This document shows positions 28,001-36,638 of a stretch of DNA of 64,000 bases, in pieces. The notes beneath the pieces were generated by a model that was not told the DNA's origin, did no database searches, and was given only the letters and a program-made list of their open reading frames with translations. Numbering within the stretch: position 1 is the first letter of the stretch; each line of letters begins with the position of its first letter. Source of the stretch: Lapidilactobacillus wuchangensis (GTDB taxonomy: Bacteria; Bacillota; Bacilli; Lactobacillales; Lactobacillaceae); assembly GCF_003946645.1 (NCBI RefSeq), contig NZ_RHOU01000004.1, positions 1 through 64,000 on the forward strand. Reading direction: 5' to 3'. The translations under genes and the position numbers were made by a program.

Positions 28001-30709
28001 CAACGGCCATTGGCTGGTGCCAAGTTTAAAATCTATGATGCTACTACTAAGCAAGAAGTTGATGAAACGGCAGCAACCAGTGCTAGTGGTACTGTTACCT
28101 CTTACAATTTACCGGTTGGTACTTACTATGCTGTCGAAAGTGTTGCACCAAATGGCTATACTCTGGATACAACGCCAACGGCAAATTTTGAGATTACTGA
28201 TGGTAAAGATACGCCTTTAACTATTTACAATGAGCGTAATACCGAAGATTTTGGTACTGTTACCCTCAATTATGTTGATGCAGAAACTAAAGAAAAGATT
28301 CCTGGGTATGACAGCCAAGTGCTTTCTGACGTTATTGGCACTGAATATAATGTTGGTTTAACGAAGTACTTTATGACAATTCCTGGTTATAAGGCTGATA
28401 GTTATTTGACAACTGGACTGACTGATGAGAGCTATATCGGTAAGTTTACTAAAGAGCCGCAAGATATTACTTTCTATTATCATAAATACGCCAAGGTAAC
28501 GATTGAGTCTCTTGATCACCAAAACAATAAATTGTTTGCTGATCAAACAATATCAGATATCCCTGGCAAGAGTTATGACACTAGTGAAAATGTTGTGCAA
28601 ATAGAAGGTTATCAATTAGATAATCAAGCATTACCAGATAATGCTAGTGGTAAATATACGACAGCTGACCAAGTCGTTAAGTACTATTACAATAAATTAG
28701 CAGCACCAATCACCATCAATTATATTGATGAATTGACAAAGGATATTTTAACCAGTGCTCGTTTAAGTGGACTTGCTGGTGAAAAATATGATGCCAGTCA
28801 GGCAGAATATCAACTGACTATTCCTGGATATGAACTAGATTCTCGTAAGCTGCCAACAAACACTAAGGGCGTTTTCTCAGATGCATCAGATACGATTGAA
28901 TATTTCTATCGTAAGTTTAGTTCACCAGTAACAGTTCAATATGTGGATGAAGCTGGCAAAGAAATCGCTAATGTTGAATCACAGAAGCTTTCAGGCTTTG
29001 TTGGCGATGATTATGATACTAATAATTCTAAATATCAATTAGCGATTCCTGGGTACGATTTAGATCAAGCCAAGATTCCAACTAACGCTGCTGGTAAATA
29101 CAGTAATGACCCTATTACGGTTACTTATGTGTACAAACAAGTTGCCAAGCCAGTGACAGTTCAGTATCTTGACCAAAATGATCATGAATTTGCACCAAGT
29201 AAGCAGTTACCTTTAGCTGATCTTGGCACTAAGTACGACGCCACTACAATTGATTATCGTCAAGAATTTGCCGGTTATGAACTTGACCAGACTAAACTGC
29301 CGACTAATGCAACCGGTGAGTTTGGTACTGAACCTATCATAGTCACTTATCATTACAACCAAATCGCCAAACCAGTCAACGTTAAATATGTTGACCAAAA
29401 TGGCAAAACGATTAAAACAGTTAAACCAATAACAGGTAATGTTGGTGATGAGTATAAGACTGAACAGGCCGAGATTTCTGGTTATAAGTTCGATCGAATG
29501 AAAGATGATACCCCAACCAAAGGTGTATTAGGTACGACCGAATTGACAGTTACCTACATCTACAACGAAATCGCCAAACCAGTCACGGTTAAATACGTTG
29601 ATCAAACTGGCAAACCAATCTTAGATAGCAAGGAAATCAATGGTAACGTTGGTGACAAATACGATGCAGGTACGGCCGATTATAAGTTGAGCAAGGCTGG
29701 TTACGATCTTGATGAAAGCAAGTTGCCAAAGAATGTCACGGGTCAATTAACGAACGCAGCTCAGACGGTTACTTACGTCTATAGCCAAATCGCTAAACCA
29801 GTCAACATTAAATACGTTGATCAAACTGGTAAAGAAATTAAAAAAGTTGCGCCAATTACTGGTCATATTGGTGATTCATATCAAACAAAACAGGCAGAAA
29901 TTGCTGGTTATGAGTTTGATCGAATGAAAGATGACACGCCAACCGAAGGTGTATTGGGTACGACTGAATTGACAGTTACCTACATCTACAACGAAATCGC
30001 CAAACCAGTCACGGTCAAATACGTTGATCAGTCTGGCAAGGAAATTTTATCCAGCAAGGTGATCAATGGTCATGTTGGCGACAAGTACGATGCCGGCACT
30101 GCCGAGTATAAGTTAAGTAAGGTTGGTTATGAGCTTGATGAAAGCAAGTTGCCAAAGAATGTCACTGGCCAGTTAACGAACGCGGCCCAGACGGTCACTT
30201 ACATTTATACACAGAATTCTCAACCAGTCACTGTCAAGTATGTTGATCAAGCAGGTAAGACCATTCATGCTGATCAAACAATCGAGGGTGAGTTTGGCAA
30301 GGCCTATGATGCCACGACTAGTCAGTATCAATTGGCAATCTCTGGCTATGAGTTAGTCAAAGCACAGTTGCCAAAGAATGCTCAGGGGCAATTTGGCGCT
30401 AACGCAATCACAGTTACCTATGTCTACCGAGTTGTGACTTCGCCTGAAAAACCAACGAAGCCTACTGAACCAAGCAAACCTGAACCTGGCCAGAAGCCTA
30501 GCACTGATCAGAATGGTTCTTCATCAAATAAGACCAATGCTGCTAATCAGAATAAGACTTCTGAGTCAGCTGCAACTAAGCAGAAGAAGTTGCCCCAAGC
30601 TAGTGAAGCAACGAATGATTCATTGATCAAATTCGTTGTGGGGATGTTCTTAATGTTTGGTTTGTTGATTTACACAACTGTTGATTTTCGGAAGAGTTAT
30701 CGTGATTAA
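25031..30709 (+). CDS. Giant LPQAS-anchored adhesin with ten MucBP repeats
   Basis: A 1,892-residue wall protein. After the signal peptide (cut near AQAA) and a Ser/Thr/Ala-rich linker comes a roughly 900-residue N-terminal region rich in beta-strand. Next is a SpaA/Cna_B-type domain (about 985-1080, with LAGAKFKIYD and LPVGTYYAVE), then ten MucBP-like repeats of about 70 residues (about 1085-1820, typically PVTVKYVDQxGK to TVTYIYN), a Pro/Lys linker and LPQASE with a membrane anchor. Repeats 6-7 and 8-9 are a recent two-repeat duplication. It probably binds mucin or other glycans. I prefer ATG 25031 (9 nt after AAAGGGG) over ATG 25025. Confidence 0.87.
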   Translation: MGKKLTALLMSLIVVLPLATQAWAAPQIAQAATDMTGTVSKQSTPATAETPATDTSKTNIDSASSSSSSSATTNSLPTPAADTQKSDIAPVNADTSTGLTSQLIFTDGSIDSETTFEAHRTVQLKLLISNSGQAQPFTGGEVVIKLPKKQFMPPAITDFTAGQDYMTNKVVDIDADSDPDNYLIKYQLKTVGAGSKAELPFYVALAGSQDVGTKATITQTIYKSAGSTEVVSQNQVFLPYTVEILTGFTDGGVTLKKENWNGMTLDKSQDMDISRMLRFSYMYGSYEDPGSTNSPFFINVTLPKDKVTFDAAQSPDWTYNATTGIATYHTNHKLSNTYPSKLIVHPILSSHIQAEEKIPFHFQTGFVNDNPKNYLAEDHVYIFKQRKTSYISDVNAVYSKYKNSDPRFTEVNSLDVIQDQVSDATTYNFKITPIQISDFEEGDVATIQKFTVKPNLDDGSLHLTKLRFYHLYNNMSALVQQELQNNTVTLTDQNGNQTIKHNLALGESIDLGGKVYKSIEIKFARPITLDNTWDTMFYLDIGGHLDQKDVDDFKASSEIRKTFTVNEETQISEQEELVKSADLLELKKSSVESVQPKITRGGGIGNGVQVRPYNLLFGPTALVDFGITITNPNQLAMKNPRVYFLLPQGLVYEEGQSAQVKNLHDVQVTPNYVDGQTLVTGIPNVDNKTTGNVIFTIPTTATKTLVNTLNNIHAYFAVDNNYFTKDVNDPRINENFEMDDVSSRYYNNYTFFDTAQDPKRGVNTEGSFNYTPPASLSITSTSSLTLTNFVEDLGNILQPDEKFNYQLKILNSNASAISKFRAIDVLPFVDGANATMFSLADTTEPEKSEFAVQLTGPVKVVDDYDDYFYGHKDLTDQYDIYYSTEAPDATPEVNDTKDGWTLTPADYSQVRMIKIVLKDGQTIGARKGIDIQMPVIAPKSNLTLPGKQAFNSFALSTDDGKNYLDSNNSRVSIHQEQGNLNITKLDNQDKQRPLAGAKFKIYDATTKQEVDETAATSASGTVTSYNLPVGTYYAVESVAPNGYTLDTTPTANFEITDGKDTPLTIYNERNTEDFGTVTLNYVDAETKEKIPGYDSQVLSDVIGTEYNVGLTKYFMTIPGYKADSYLTTGLTDESYIGKFTKEPQDITFYYHKYAKVTIESLDHQNNKLFADQTISDIPGKSYDTSENVVQIEGYQLDNQALPDNASGKYTTADQVVKYYYNKLAAPITINYIDELTKDILTSARLSGLAGEKYDASQAEYQLTIPGYELDSRKLPTNTKGVFSDASDTIEYFYRKFSSPVTVQYVDEAGKEIANVESQKLSGFVGDDYDTNNSKYQLAIPGYDLDQAKIPTNAAGKYSNDPITVTYVYKQVAKPVTVQYLDQNDHEFAPSKQLPLADLGTKYDATTIDYRQEFAGYELDQTKLPTNATGEFGTEPIIVTYHYNQIAKPVNVKYVDQNGKTIKTVKPITGNVGDEYKTEQAEISGYKFDRMKDDTPTKGVLGTTELTVTYIYNEIAKPVTVKYVDQTGKPILDSKEINGNVGDKYDAGTADYKLSKAGYDLDESKLPKNVTGQLTNAAQTVTYVYSQIAKPVNIKYVDQTGKEIKKVAPITGHIGDSYQTKQAEIAGYEFDRMKDDTPTEGVLGTTELTVTYIYNEIAKPVTVKYVDQSGKEILSSKVINGHVGDKYDAGTAEYKLSKVGYELDESKLPKNVTGQLTNAAQTVTYIYTQNSQPVTVKYVDQAGKTIHADQTIEGEFGKAYDATTSQYQLAISGYELVKAQLPKNAQGQFGANAITVTYVYRVVTSPEKPTKPTEPSKPEPGQKPSTDQNGSSSNKTNAANQNKTSESAATKQKKLPQASEATNDSLIKFVVGMFLMFGLLIYTTVDFRKSYRD

Positions 30710-30751
30710 GCAGTTGAAAAGTTATTTACACAAATAAAATAATTTTGGAAA

Positions 30752-30784
30752 AGGAATATTCGCATTGCGGGTATTTCTTTTTTT
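30752..30784 (+). terminator. Terminator of the adhesin gene
   Basis: GGAATATTCGC pairs imperfectly with GCGGGTATTTC and is followed by seven Ts. Confidence 0.75.
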
Positions 30785-30973
30785 GCGCTCAGGTTGCTGG
30801 ACAAAAAATTAATTTTAACAGGTTCGAAAATGACGCTGGTCAAGGCTGAATCTCTCTCGGCCTTTAGATGGATTTTCTCTAATTTTTAACTAAATATGGC
30901 CGAAATATTCGGTAATTGTCGTGATTTGTGGTAAATTCAAATTAGAGTAACCAATACGAAAGCTTGTGGGTAG

Positions 30974-33313
30974 ATGAAAACAGTCAAACCGATTGAACAG
31001 CCAACAGATTTGCATACTGGATTGACCACAGAGCAAGTCAAACAACGTGTTGAACAGGGGAAGACCAACGTTCAATTAAAGAAACTCTCACGCTCAATTC
31101 CGCAAATTTTGGCTGATAACTTTTTTACATTATTTAATATTTTAAACTTTGTGATTGCGATTCTGATTTTTTGGACTGGCGCCTATAAGAATCTGTTCTT
31201 CTTGGGACCAGTGCTGATCAACCTAATTATTGGTAGCTATCAGGAAATTCGCTCCAAGTTAACTGTCGATAAAATTAGTTTGGTTAACGAAAGTAAACTA
31301 ACGGTCACTCGCGATGGCCATGCCCAGACGATACCGATTGATCAATTAGTTGAAGATGACATTGTGCTGTTGAAGCGTGGTAATACTGTGCCGGCCGATG
31401 GAATCGTGCGCATTACCACGGGCTTGCAAACCGATGAATCTAGTTTGACTGGTGAATCTGATTCGGTTTCTAAAGAAGTGGGTGCGCCAGCCTACTCGGG
31501 CAGTTTCGTGATTGCTGGCCAAGGTTATATTCAATTGACCCAAGTTGGTCATGCCAGCTTTGTGGCCCAGCTGTCTAATGCTGTTAGTCAGGACAAGCCG
31601 GAGCTCAGTGTGCTGATGCGGATTATTAACCGGATTATCAAAGTCCTGACTTACACGATTATTCCGGTGGGATTAATTCTCTTTTTCCGTTCCTATTTAC
31701 GCAATGGTGATTTAGTGAAAGCTATTCTGGGCACTTCCGCCTCGGTCATTGGCATGATTCCCGAAGGTTTGGTGGTGCTGACATCAATTGCTTTGGCGAC
31801 AGGCGCGTATAAATTGAGTCAACGCCATATTTTGGTGCGCTCCTTAAATGCCATCGAAACTTTGGCGCGGGTGGATACTTTGTGTCTGGATAAGACCGGG
31901 ACAATCACCACCGGCCAGTTAACAGTCAAGAAAGTTATTCCTTTTGGTCAAAGTGAGGCTCAGATTGACGCCATCGCCACGTTAATTGTGCAAGCCACTA
32001 AAGAGACCAACGCCACTGCAGCCGCAATTCTAGCCCTAGAAAAAAAGGCCCTGTCAGCACCTGTCCAAGACGTGATTGCTTTTTCTTCGGAGCGGAAATA
32101 TTCTGGGGTCGTTACTGCTGATCATCATTATTTGATGGGGGCACCGGAGTTTATCTTGACTGATGTCAGCGCTGACCAGCAGGCGGCGATTGATCAAGCG
32201 ACGACTGCTGGCTATCGGGTTTTGGCGGTGGTCATTGAAACGGCCGGGCGGCGTGAGTTGGCTGGATTAATCTTGATTGCTGATCAAGTCCGTAAGCAAG
32301 CCAAGGATACGTTTGCCTACTTGCGCAATCAAGGTCTACAATTGAAAATTATTTCTGGCGATAATCCTGTTACAGTCGTTAACGTCGCGCAACAGGCTGG
32401 AATCGAAGGCAGTGAACATTATGTTGACCTTAGTCAGGTTGGCGATAACCCGGATTATCAGCAATTAGTGTCTGACAATCAAGTTTTTGGTCGGGTGAAG
32501 CCCCAGCAAAAGGCCGAATTGATTAAAGCCATGCAGGCTAATGGTCAAACTGTGGGGATGACTGGCGATGGTGTCAACGATGTGTTGGCGATGCGCCAAT
32601 CTGATTGTAGTATTGCCATGGCTGGTGAGAGTGATGCTGCTGAGGCGACCGCTAATTTTGTGCTGCTGGATCATAACTTTGATTCGATGATCAATATGCT
32701 GAATGAAGGTCGGCGAGTGATCAACAACGTGGAGCGGGTCGCTTCGATGTATTTGATTAAAACAATTTATTCGGTCGTTTTATCAATTTTGTTTATCATT
32801 CTTGGCACTGGTTATCCATTCCAGCTCTCACAAATGACACCGATCAACGTGCTGACTGTTGGTATTCCAACGTTCTTCTTGGCGCTGGAGCCTAACTACA
32901 CGCCACCAGCTGGCCGCTTCATGCGCAATGTTATGGAAATTGCCTTACCTGCGGCCCTGTGCGATATCTTGCTGCTGGTGGGCATTAACATCCTCGATCG
33001 CTGGCAAAATTATTCTTTTGCGACCACTTCAACGTTGTCCGTCTTTACTATCGGCCTGATCGGTTTCTGTGCCTTAGTTTCCATCAGCAATCCGTTAGTG
33101 CCACGAAAGAAAGTGATGATTGGCGCCCTCTTCGCGCTATTCATCCTCACTTTCTTCTATGCCACGAAAATATTCGCCTTGCAATCAATCTGGCCACTTA
33201 ACTGGTGGTACAGCTGGCTCTACCTCGCCTTACTGCTAATCAGCTGGCCCCTATTCCTCTTCATGCGCGAAGTTTTGGGACGGCGAGTTTTCTCAAGGAT
33301 TAAGTGGAAGTAG
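30974..33313 (+). CDS. Cation-transporting P-type ATPase, CtpE-like
   Basis: A 779-residue P-type ATPase. The phosphorylation site is LCLDKTGTITTG, the actuator motif is SSLTGESD, the hinge is MTGDGVNDVLAM, and the fourth membrane helix carries IPEGL. The protein has about ten helices and a compact size, and it lacks N-terminal heavy-metal domains. The overall pattern matches bacterial CtpE-type pumps, some of which handle calcium; ion specificity is an inference. The ribosome binding site is weak (GTGGG). No accessory gene is adjacent. Confidence 0.85.
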   Translation: MKTVKPIEQPTDLHTGLTTEQVKQRVEQGKTNVQLKKLSRSIPQILADNFFTLFNILNFVIAILIFWTGAYKNLFFLGPVLINLIIGSYQEIRSKLTVDKISLVNESKLTVTRDGHAQTIPIDQLVEDDIVLLKRGNTVPADGIVRITTGLQTDESSLTGESDSVSKEVGAPAYSGSFVIAGQGYIQLTQVGHASFVAQLSNAVSQDKPELSVLMRIINRIIKVLTYTIIPVGLILFFRSYLRNGDLVKAILGTSASVIGMIPEGLVVLTSIALATGAYKLSQRHILVRSLNAIETLARVDTLCLDKTGTITTGQLTVKKVIPFGQSEAQIDAIATLIVQATKETNATAAAILALEKKALSAPVQDVIAFSSERKYSGVVTADHHYLMGAPEFILTDVSADQQAAIDQATTAGYRVLAVVIETAGRRELAGLILIADQVRKQAKDTFAYLRNQGLQLKIISGDNPVTVVNVAQQAGIEGSEHYVDLSQVGDNPDYQQLVSDNQVFGRVKPQQKAELIKAMQANGQTVGMTGDGVNDVLAMRQSDCSIAMAGESDAAEATANFVLLDHNFDSMINMLNEGRRVINNVERVASMYLIKTIYSVVLSILFIILGTGYPFQLSQMTPINVLTVGIPTFFLALEPNYTPPAGRFMRNVMEIALPAALCDILLLVGINILDRWQNYSFATTSTLSVFTIGLIGFCALVSISNPLVPRKKVMIGALFALFILTFFYATKIFALQSIWPLNWWYSWLYLALLLISWPLFLFMREVLGRRVFSRIKWK

Positions 33314-33360
33314 CGAGTACGTTATTCGCTTATTGTTATCAACGAAAAGTTAAAAAGCAT

Positions 33361-33428
33361 AAAAAACATTCTTCATAATAATATTATTGGTCTTGACCAT
33401 AGACATATTATTAGTGAAGAATGTTTTT
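33361..33428. terminator. Bidirectional terminator
   Basis: AAAAACATTCTTCA, TAATAATAT and TGGTC pair with GACCA, ATATTATTA and TGAAGAATGTTTTT, with small internal loops. It separates the convergent P-type ATPase and C39-like genes and has A and T runs on each side. Confidence 0.85.
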
Positions 33429-33438
33429 CTGTCTGCTA

Positions 33439-34797
33439 TTAGCCCACGGAGACGGCATAACGAGTTAAGTTATAGGAATATTCAAATGAACTAGCTGGTA
33501 CCCAATATAAGCCACCAGCAGGATCAGCGACATGATAGGCTCCGTCTTTGAAGCCATCCAATGTCATTACATGACTATTATCAATTCCAGTACCCCACCA
33601 ATATTGATGATATTGTGGATTACTCCAATTCATTGTTACGTAAATGATTATTGGATGACCGGCTTTTAACTGTGTCTTTAGTCCCTCAGATGATGTTCCA
33701 CTGATATTTGTTACAGTACCAAAGCGACTACCCCAGTTTGCCAATGCTGCGGGATAAATCGATTGGAATACGTTAGCAACGACTGTTTGATAACTTCCTC
33801 CAAAGCCCTCGTTTGGATTACCGCTTTTAGAAATTGGCATAGTGGCAATAAAACTAGACAGACTATAATTTGTTGCATAACCTTTGCCATGTAGTGCTTC
33901 AAGTAGAGCACTAGCCTCACAGGCCATTTCGCCGACCTGATATTGATTAATGTAAGGTACATTCAGCAAAATACTATTATTTGCGACTTCATTAGGCTCC
34001 TTTACTTGGGAATCGTTGTTAGTCTGAGAATCGTGATTACTGTCACTGAGTGTATCGGTGGAATGTGACGTTGAATTCGTTACCGTCTGACTTGATGAAG
34101 CTTTATTAGTTTCGGTCTTGACCTGGTTGGCCTTTTTCTCAGCTAAGTTAGCAAGCTGAGTAGTGGCTGATTTGAGTTTTTGATGCATTTTTTCTTTAAA
34201 AATAGTGTTTTCAGATTTATCAACTGATTTTAATGCCTGATCAATGCTGAGTTGTGTTATATTAGCAATTACTACTTGTTGAGTACTATCATCGAAAAGC
34301 TTGTTAACAGCGATTGATGCTTGATACTGATTGTTAGCTTCGTTGTATTTCAGCCTCAATATTTTATTGAATTTCTTTTTGCCATTAATGTAGGTGGGGT
34401 TACTCGGTTCTTTCGTTGTGTCTATTAAGCCTTCTGAATTGAATAATTTCTCAACTTTTTTCTGCTGTTCAAACATTTCTTCTGCAATTTGAGCTGATTG
34501 TTTACAGCTAATTAAACCAATTCTTTGCTTTTTGTTTAATTGGTTTACCTTGATTCTTTTCAGAATAGATTTTGCTTGGGCAAAATCCTTGGATGACAAA
34601 TTTTCGACTATTAGCTCCTGTCGGTTATTTGTATAGAATTGTTTAACGATATTTGTATAACGAGTTAGCGCTTTTACTGAAGCGTTTATTTCAGCTTTAG
34701 CTGATTGATTTTCCTGTTTGGAACACCCTATAAGCGGAAATAGGAACATAATAAGCATTGTAAGATATATAATTAGCTTCTTTTTTCGTAAAACCAT
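33439..34797 (-). CDS. Lipoprotein with C-terminal C39-like cysteine peptidase domain
   Basis: A 452-residue lipoprotein: signal peptide and lipobox LIGC (Cys about residue 25), a Lys/Gln/Asn-rich helical region (about 30-215), a Ser/Thr/Asn linker (about 220-265) and a peptidase_C39_2-like domain (about 268-452). The presumed triad is Cys in GEMACEAS (about 291), His in NSHVMTL (about 408) and Asp in VADPAGG (about 425). It is therefore a membrane-anchored extracellular protease or peptidase-like protein. Unlike bacteriocin-processing C39 domains, it is not fused to an ABC transporter and no bacteriocin gene is nearby. AAGGAGGA precedes the ATG. Confidence 0.83.
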   Translation of the reverse strand: MVLRKKKLIIYLTMLIMFLFPLIGCSKQENQSAKAEINASVKALTRYTNIVKQFYTNNRQELIVENLSSKDFAQAKSILKRIKVNQLNKKQRIGLISCKQSAQIAEEMFEQQKKVEKLFNSEGLIDTTKEPSNPTYINGKKKFNKILRLKYNEANNQYQASIAVNKLFDDSTQQVVIANITQLSIDQALKSVDKSENTIFKEKMHQKLKSATTQLANLAEKKANQVKTETNKASSSQTVTNSTSHSTDTLSDSNHDSQTNNDSQVKEPNEVANNSILLNVPYINQYQVGEMACEASALLEALHGKGYATNYSLSSFIATMPISKSGNPNEGFGGSYQTVVANVFQSIYPAALANWGSRFGTVTNISGTSSEGLKTQLKAGHPIIIYVTMNWSNPQYHQYWWGTGIDNSHVMTLDGFKDGAYHVADPAGGLYWVPASSFEYSYNLTRYAVSVG

Positions 34798-35053
34798 GGT
34801 TGCTCCTCCTTAATAACCAGTTATTCCTTAATTACTAATTTGTAGTAAAGTCGTTAATATTAAAAATGGGCCTGGTTACTGTTTTAATGTGAATAGTTTA
34901 CTAATTTATATTATAGGCTAGTAAGTGCCGATAATCATTAGTAATATCACAAACAATTAAATGGCACAGTGCTCGATCCTAGTCAACTTGCCATTTTTGC
35001 GCTATGATACAACCCGTTTCAGTAATAGCCAGTTTTCAGAAAGGATGATGTTC

Positions 35054-35872
35054 ATGTTACCATTAGGTCTTAAAGGCGATGATTCTCAAGCACAGCTGCA
35101 GGATCGGTTGCAGTATCATCCCAATACTTATGAGTTTTATTTAAGCCCGGCTGATTTTAGCAGCGCTGGTTGGGCTAAACTAACGGCAGCAGTCAACGAT
35201 GTTAGAAATAGTGGTGTGCAACATGTGGTTTTGCATCAACCGATGAAATATCACGACCAGCACGTGGAAATGGCGACTAATCAGCAGGTCCGGCCACAAT
35301 TGTATGAATTTTTGCATCGTTCTACGGAAATGCTCTTAGAGTTAGTTCAACAGCAAGATTGTCAGGTATTATTTCACGGTGCGTACAGCTTGACGCCTGC
35401 TGAAGCTTTGCAACAATATGATTCAGTTGCAGAGGCCGAGGACGTTATTTGGCAGCGACTGGCGAAAATTGACGCTGTCGCCCATGACCATGTGATGTTC
35501 GAGAATTCAATTTCGGAATTGTACCATTATGGCTTGCCGGCCAGTGATCAAAAAATTTTGGCGACCAATTATCGATTGGTTTATGATGTCAGTCATGCTT
35601 TTATTTACTTGCATGGCAATAATGAGTTGCTTCAACAGAGTTTAGCAACTTTACAGCCGCACATTGCTCATTATCACTTAGTTGATTCTATGGGGCTGTT
35701 TCACGATAGCTTGCCATTAGGTGATGGACGGATTGATTGGCGTGGCGTTTTACCGCTATTAAATCCCCAAGCAACTCGAATTTATGAAATTGATTTAGCT
35801 GATCCCAATCATTGTGCGGAAATGCTGGCCAGCCATCATTATTTAGAAAAAATTGCCGCCGAATTAAAGTAA
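35054..35872 (+). CDS. TIM-barrel protein, sugar phosphate isomerase/epimerase family
   Basis: A 272-residue protein with the fold of the AP endonuclease family 2 / xylose-isomerase-like barrels. Metal-ligand segments are visible: VVLHQPMKY, VLFHGAYS, MFENSISE, VYDVSHAF, HYHLVDSMG and YEIDLADP, at the ends of successive strands. It could be a sugar isomerase or a related hydrolase; the substrate is unclear. AGAAAGG at 35038-35044 is 9 nt before ATG 35054; ATGs at 35045 and 35048 are too close, and the frame back to 34961 is not supported. Confidence 0.75.
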   Translation: MLPLGLKGDDSQAQLQDRLQYHPNTYEFYLSPADFSSAGWAKLTAAVNDVRNSGVQHVVLHQPMKYHDQHVEMATNQQVRPQLYEFLHRSTEMLLELVQQQDCQVLFHGAYSLTPAEALQQYDSVAEAEDVIWQRLAKIDAVAHDHVMFENSISELYHYGLPASDQKILATNYRLVYDVSHAFIYLHGNNELLQQSLATLQPHIAHYHLVDSMGLFHDSLPLGDGRIDWRGVLPLLNPQATRIYEIDLADPNHCAEMLASHHYLEKIAAELK

Positions 35873-35889
35873 GATATTAATTGAAAAAT

Positions 35890-35938
35890 AAAATAGCAGG
35901 TTACTTCAGCAATTTCGAAGTAAGCTGCTATTTTTTTG
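35890..35938 (+). terminator. Terminator of the TIM-barrel gene
   Basis: AAATAGCAG and TTACTTC pair with GAAGTAA and CTGCTATTT, followed by a T run. Confidence 0.85.
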
Positions 35939-36067
35939 ATACTGAAAAGTAGTGAGCAATATGTTAGACTGATTAGTACACAGAGAAGTTGCGTGGTGGC
36001 TGTCTTTGAGAAAGCGTGGTGATGCCAATGAATTTTATTGGACGAACAACACGGAAGGGACAATTGA

Positions 36068-36172
36068 TTGTCTGTTAAAGACGCATTGCAACTAATGTTT
36101 ATTGCTGGTGAATTTGTTATTCATCTGATAACTTTAGTTGTAATTTTGATTAAATTTAGATCAAAAAAATAA
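36068..36172 (+). CDS. Hol_Tox-type small membrane toxin (type I toxin), TA3
   Basis: A 34-residue peptide starting at TTG, (M)SVKDALQLMFIAGEFVIHL and so on, ending KFRSKK, identical in sequence to the TA1 toxin although the DNA differs at several third codon positions. GGAAGGG at 36053-36059 is 8 nt before the start. An extended -10 (TGTTAGACT, about 35963-35971) suggests a 5' leader of about 100 nt. The transcript ends at a terminator shared with the convergent antitoxin RNA. Confidence 0.8.
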   Translation: MSVKDALQLMFIAGEFVIHLITLVVILIKFRSKK

Positions 36173-36285
36173 CCGCCCATAACTTTCGACAGTTTGCGGT
36201 TATTTTTTAACTAAAATACCAAAGACAGTCACCGTTTGAAACGGTTCTGTGAGGGCAGCGGTCCATCACAACCGCTGCTTTTTGT
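36163..36285 (-). ncRNA. Antisense antitoxin RNA of locus TA3
   Basis: On the minus strand, TTGTAC (36314-36319), 16 nt and TATACT (36292-36297) with an extended -10 TG form a strong promoter. The RNA runs leftwards through hairpins AGCAGCGGT/ACCGCTGC and ACCGTTT/AAACGGT and ends at the hairpin GCGGTTATTTTTTT, which overlaps the toxin's stop codon. Organisation equals that of TA1. Confidence 0.76.
36164..36208. terminator. Bidirectional terminator of toxin-antitoxin locus TA3
   Basis: AAAAAAATAACCGC pairs with GCGGTTATTTTTT, so the hairpin has A and T runs on both sides and can end both convergent transcripts. Confidence 0.8.
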
Positions 36286-36337
36286 ATCTTTAGTATAACA
36301 TATTCACAAATAAGTACAATTATTCTGAAGTAGTTAT

Positions 36338-36628
36338 CGAAATATTTGAAGTTACTCGACACCAAAAACCCACCGCCCGTCACAGCTTAATCGTGTTCAA
36401 GGTGACAAATAGTTAGGCCTAATTTAATTAATTGCTCGATCGGTTATCACCGCTCAATCAATTAATTGAAATTAGGCTACGCTAAAAGACCGTCATCTTT
36501 CACAACATAATTGCGTTCTGGTCGGTAAATGGCTATGGCTAACTTAAATATTTCGACGATCGGTTAGCACCGCTCATCAAAATATTTGAAGTTAGCCTAC
36601 GCCAAAAGCCCACCGTCCGTCACAGCTT
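36338..36628 (+). repeat. R2 repeat array 2: two hairpin repeats plus a truncated arm
   Basis: The array starts with a right arm only (36338-36362, AATATTTGAAGTTACTC). Two complete hairpins follow, about 36411-36482 (arms GCCTAATTTAATTAATTG and partner) and 36531-36602 (arms GGCTAACTTAAATATTT and partner). Both keep the bulged G and the CGGT/ACCG tip. As in array 1, the ends are a truncated arm on the left and a CACAGCTT-like tail on the right. Confidence 0.78.
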
Positions 36629-36638
36629 GAAAATACAA

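Noticed and set aside
33439-34797. Bacteriocin processing and export locus
   Set aside because: The C39-like domain is on a lipoprotein, not fused to an ABC transporter, and no double-glycine precursor or immunity gene is seen nearby.
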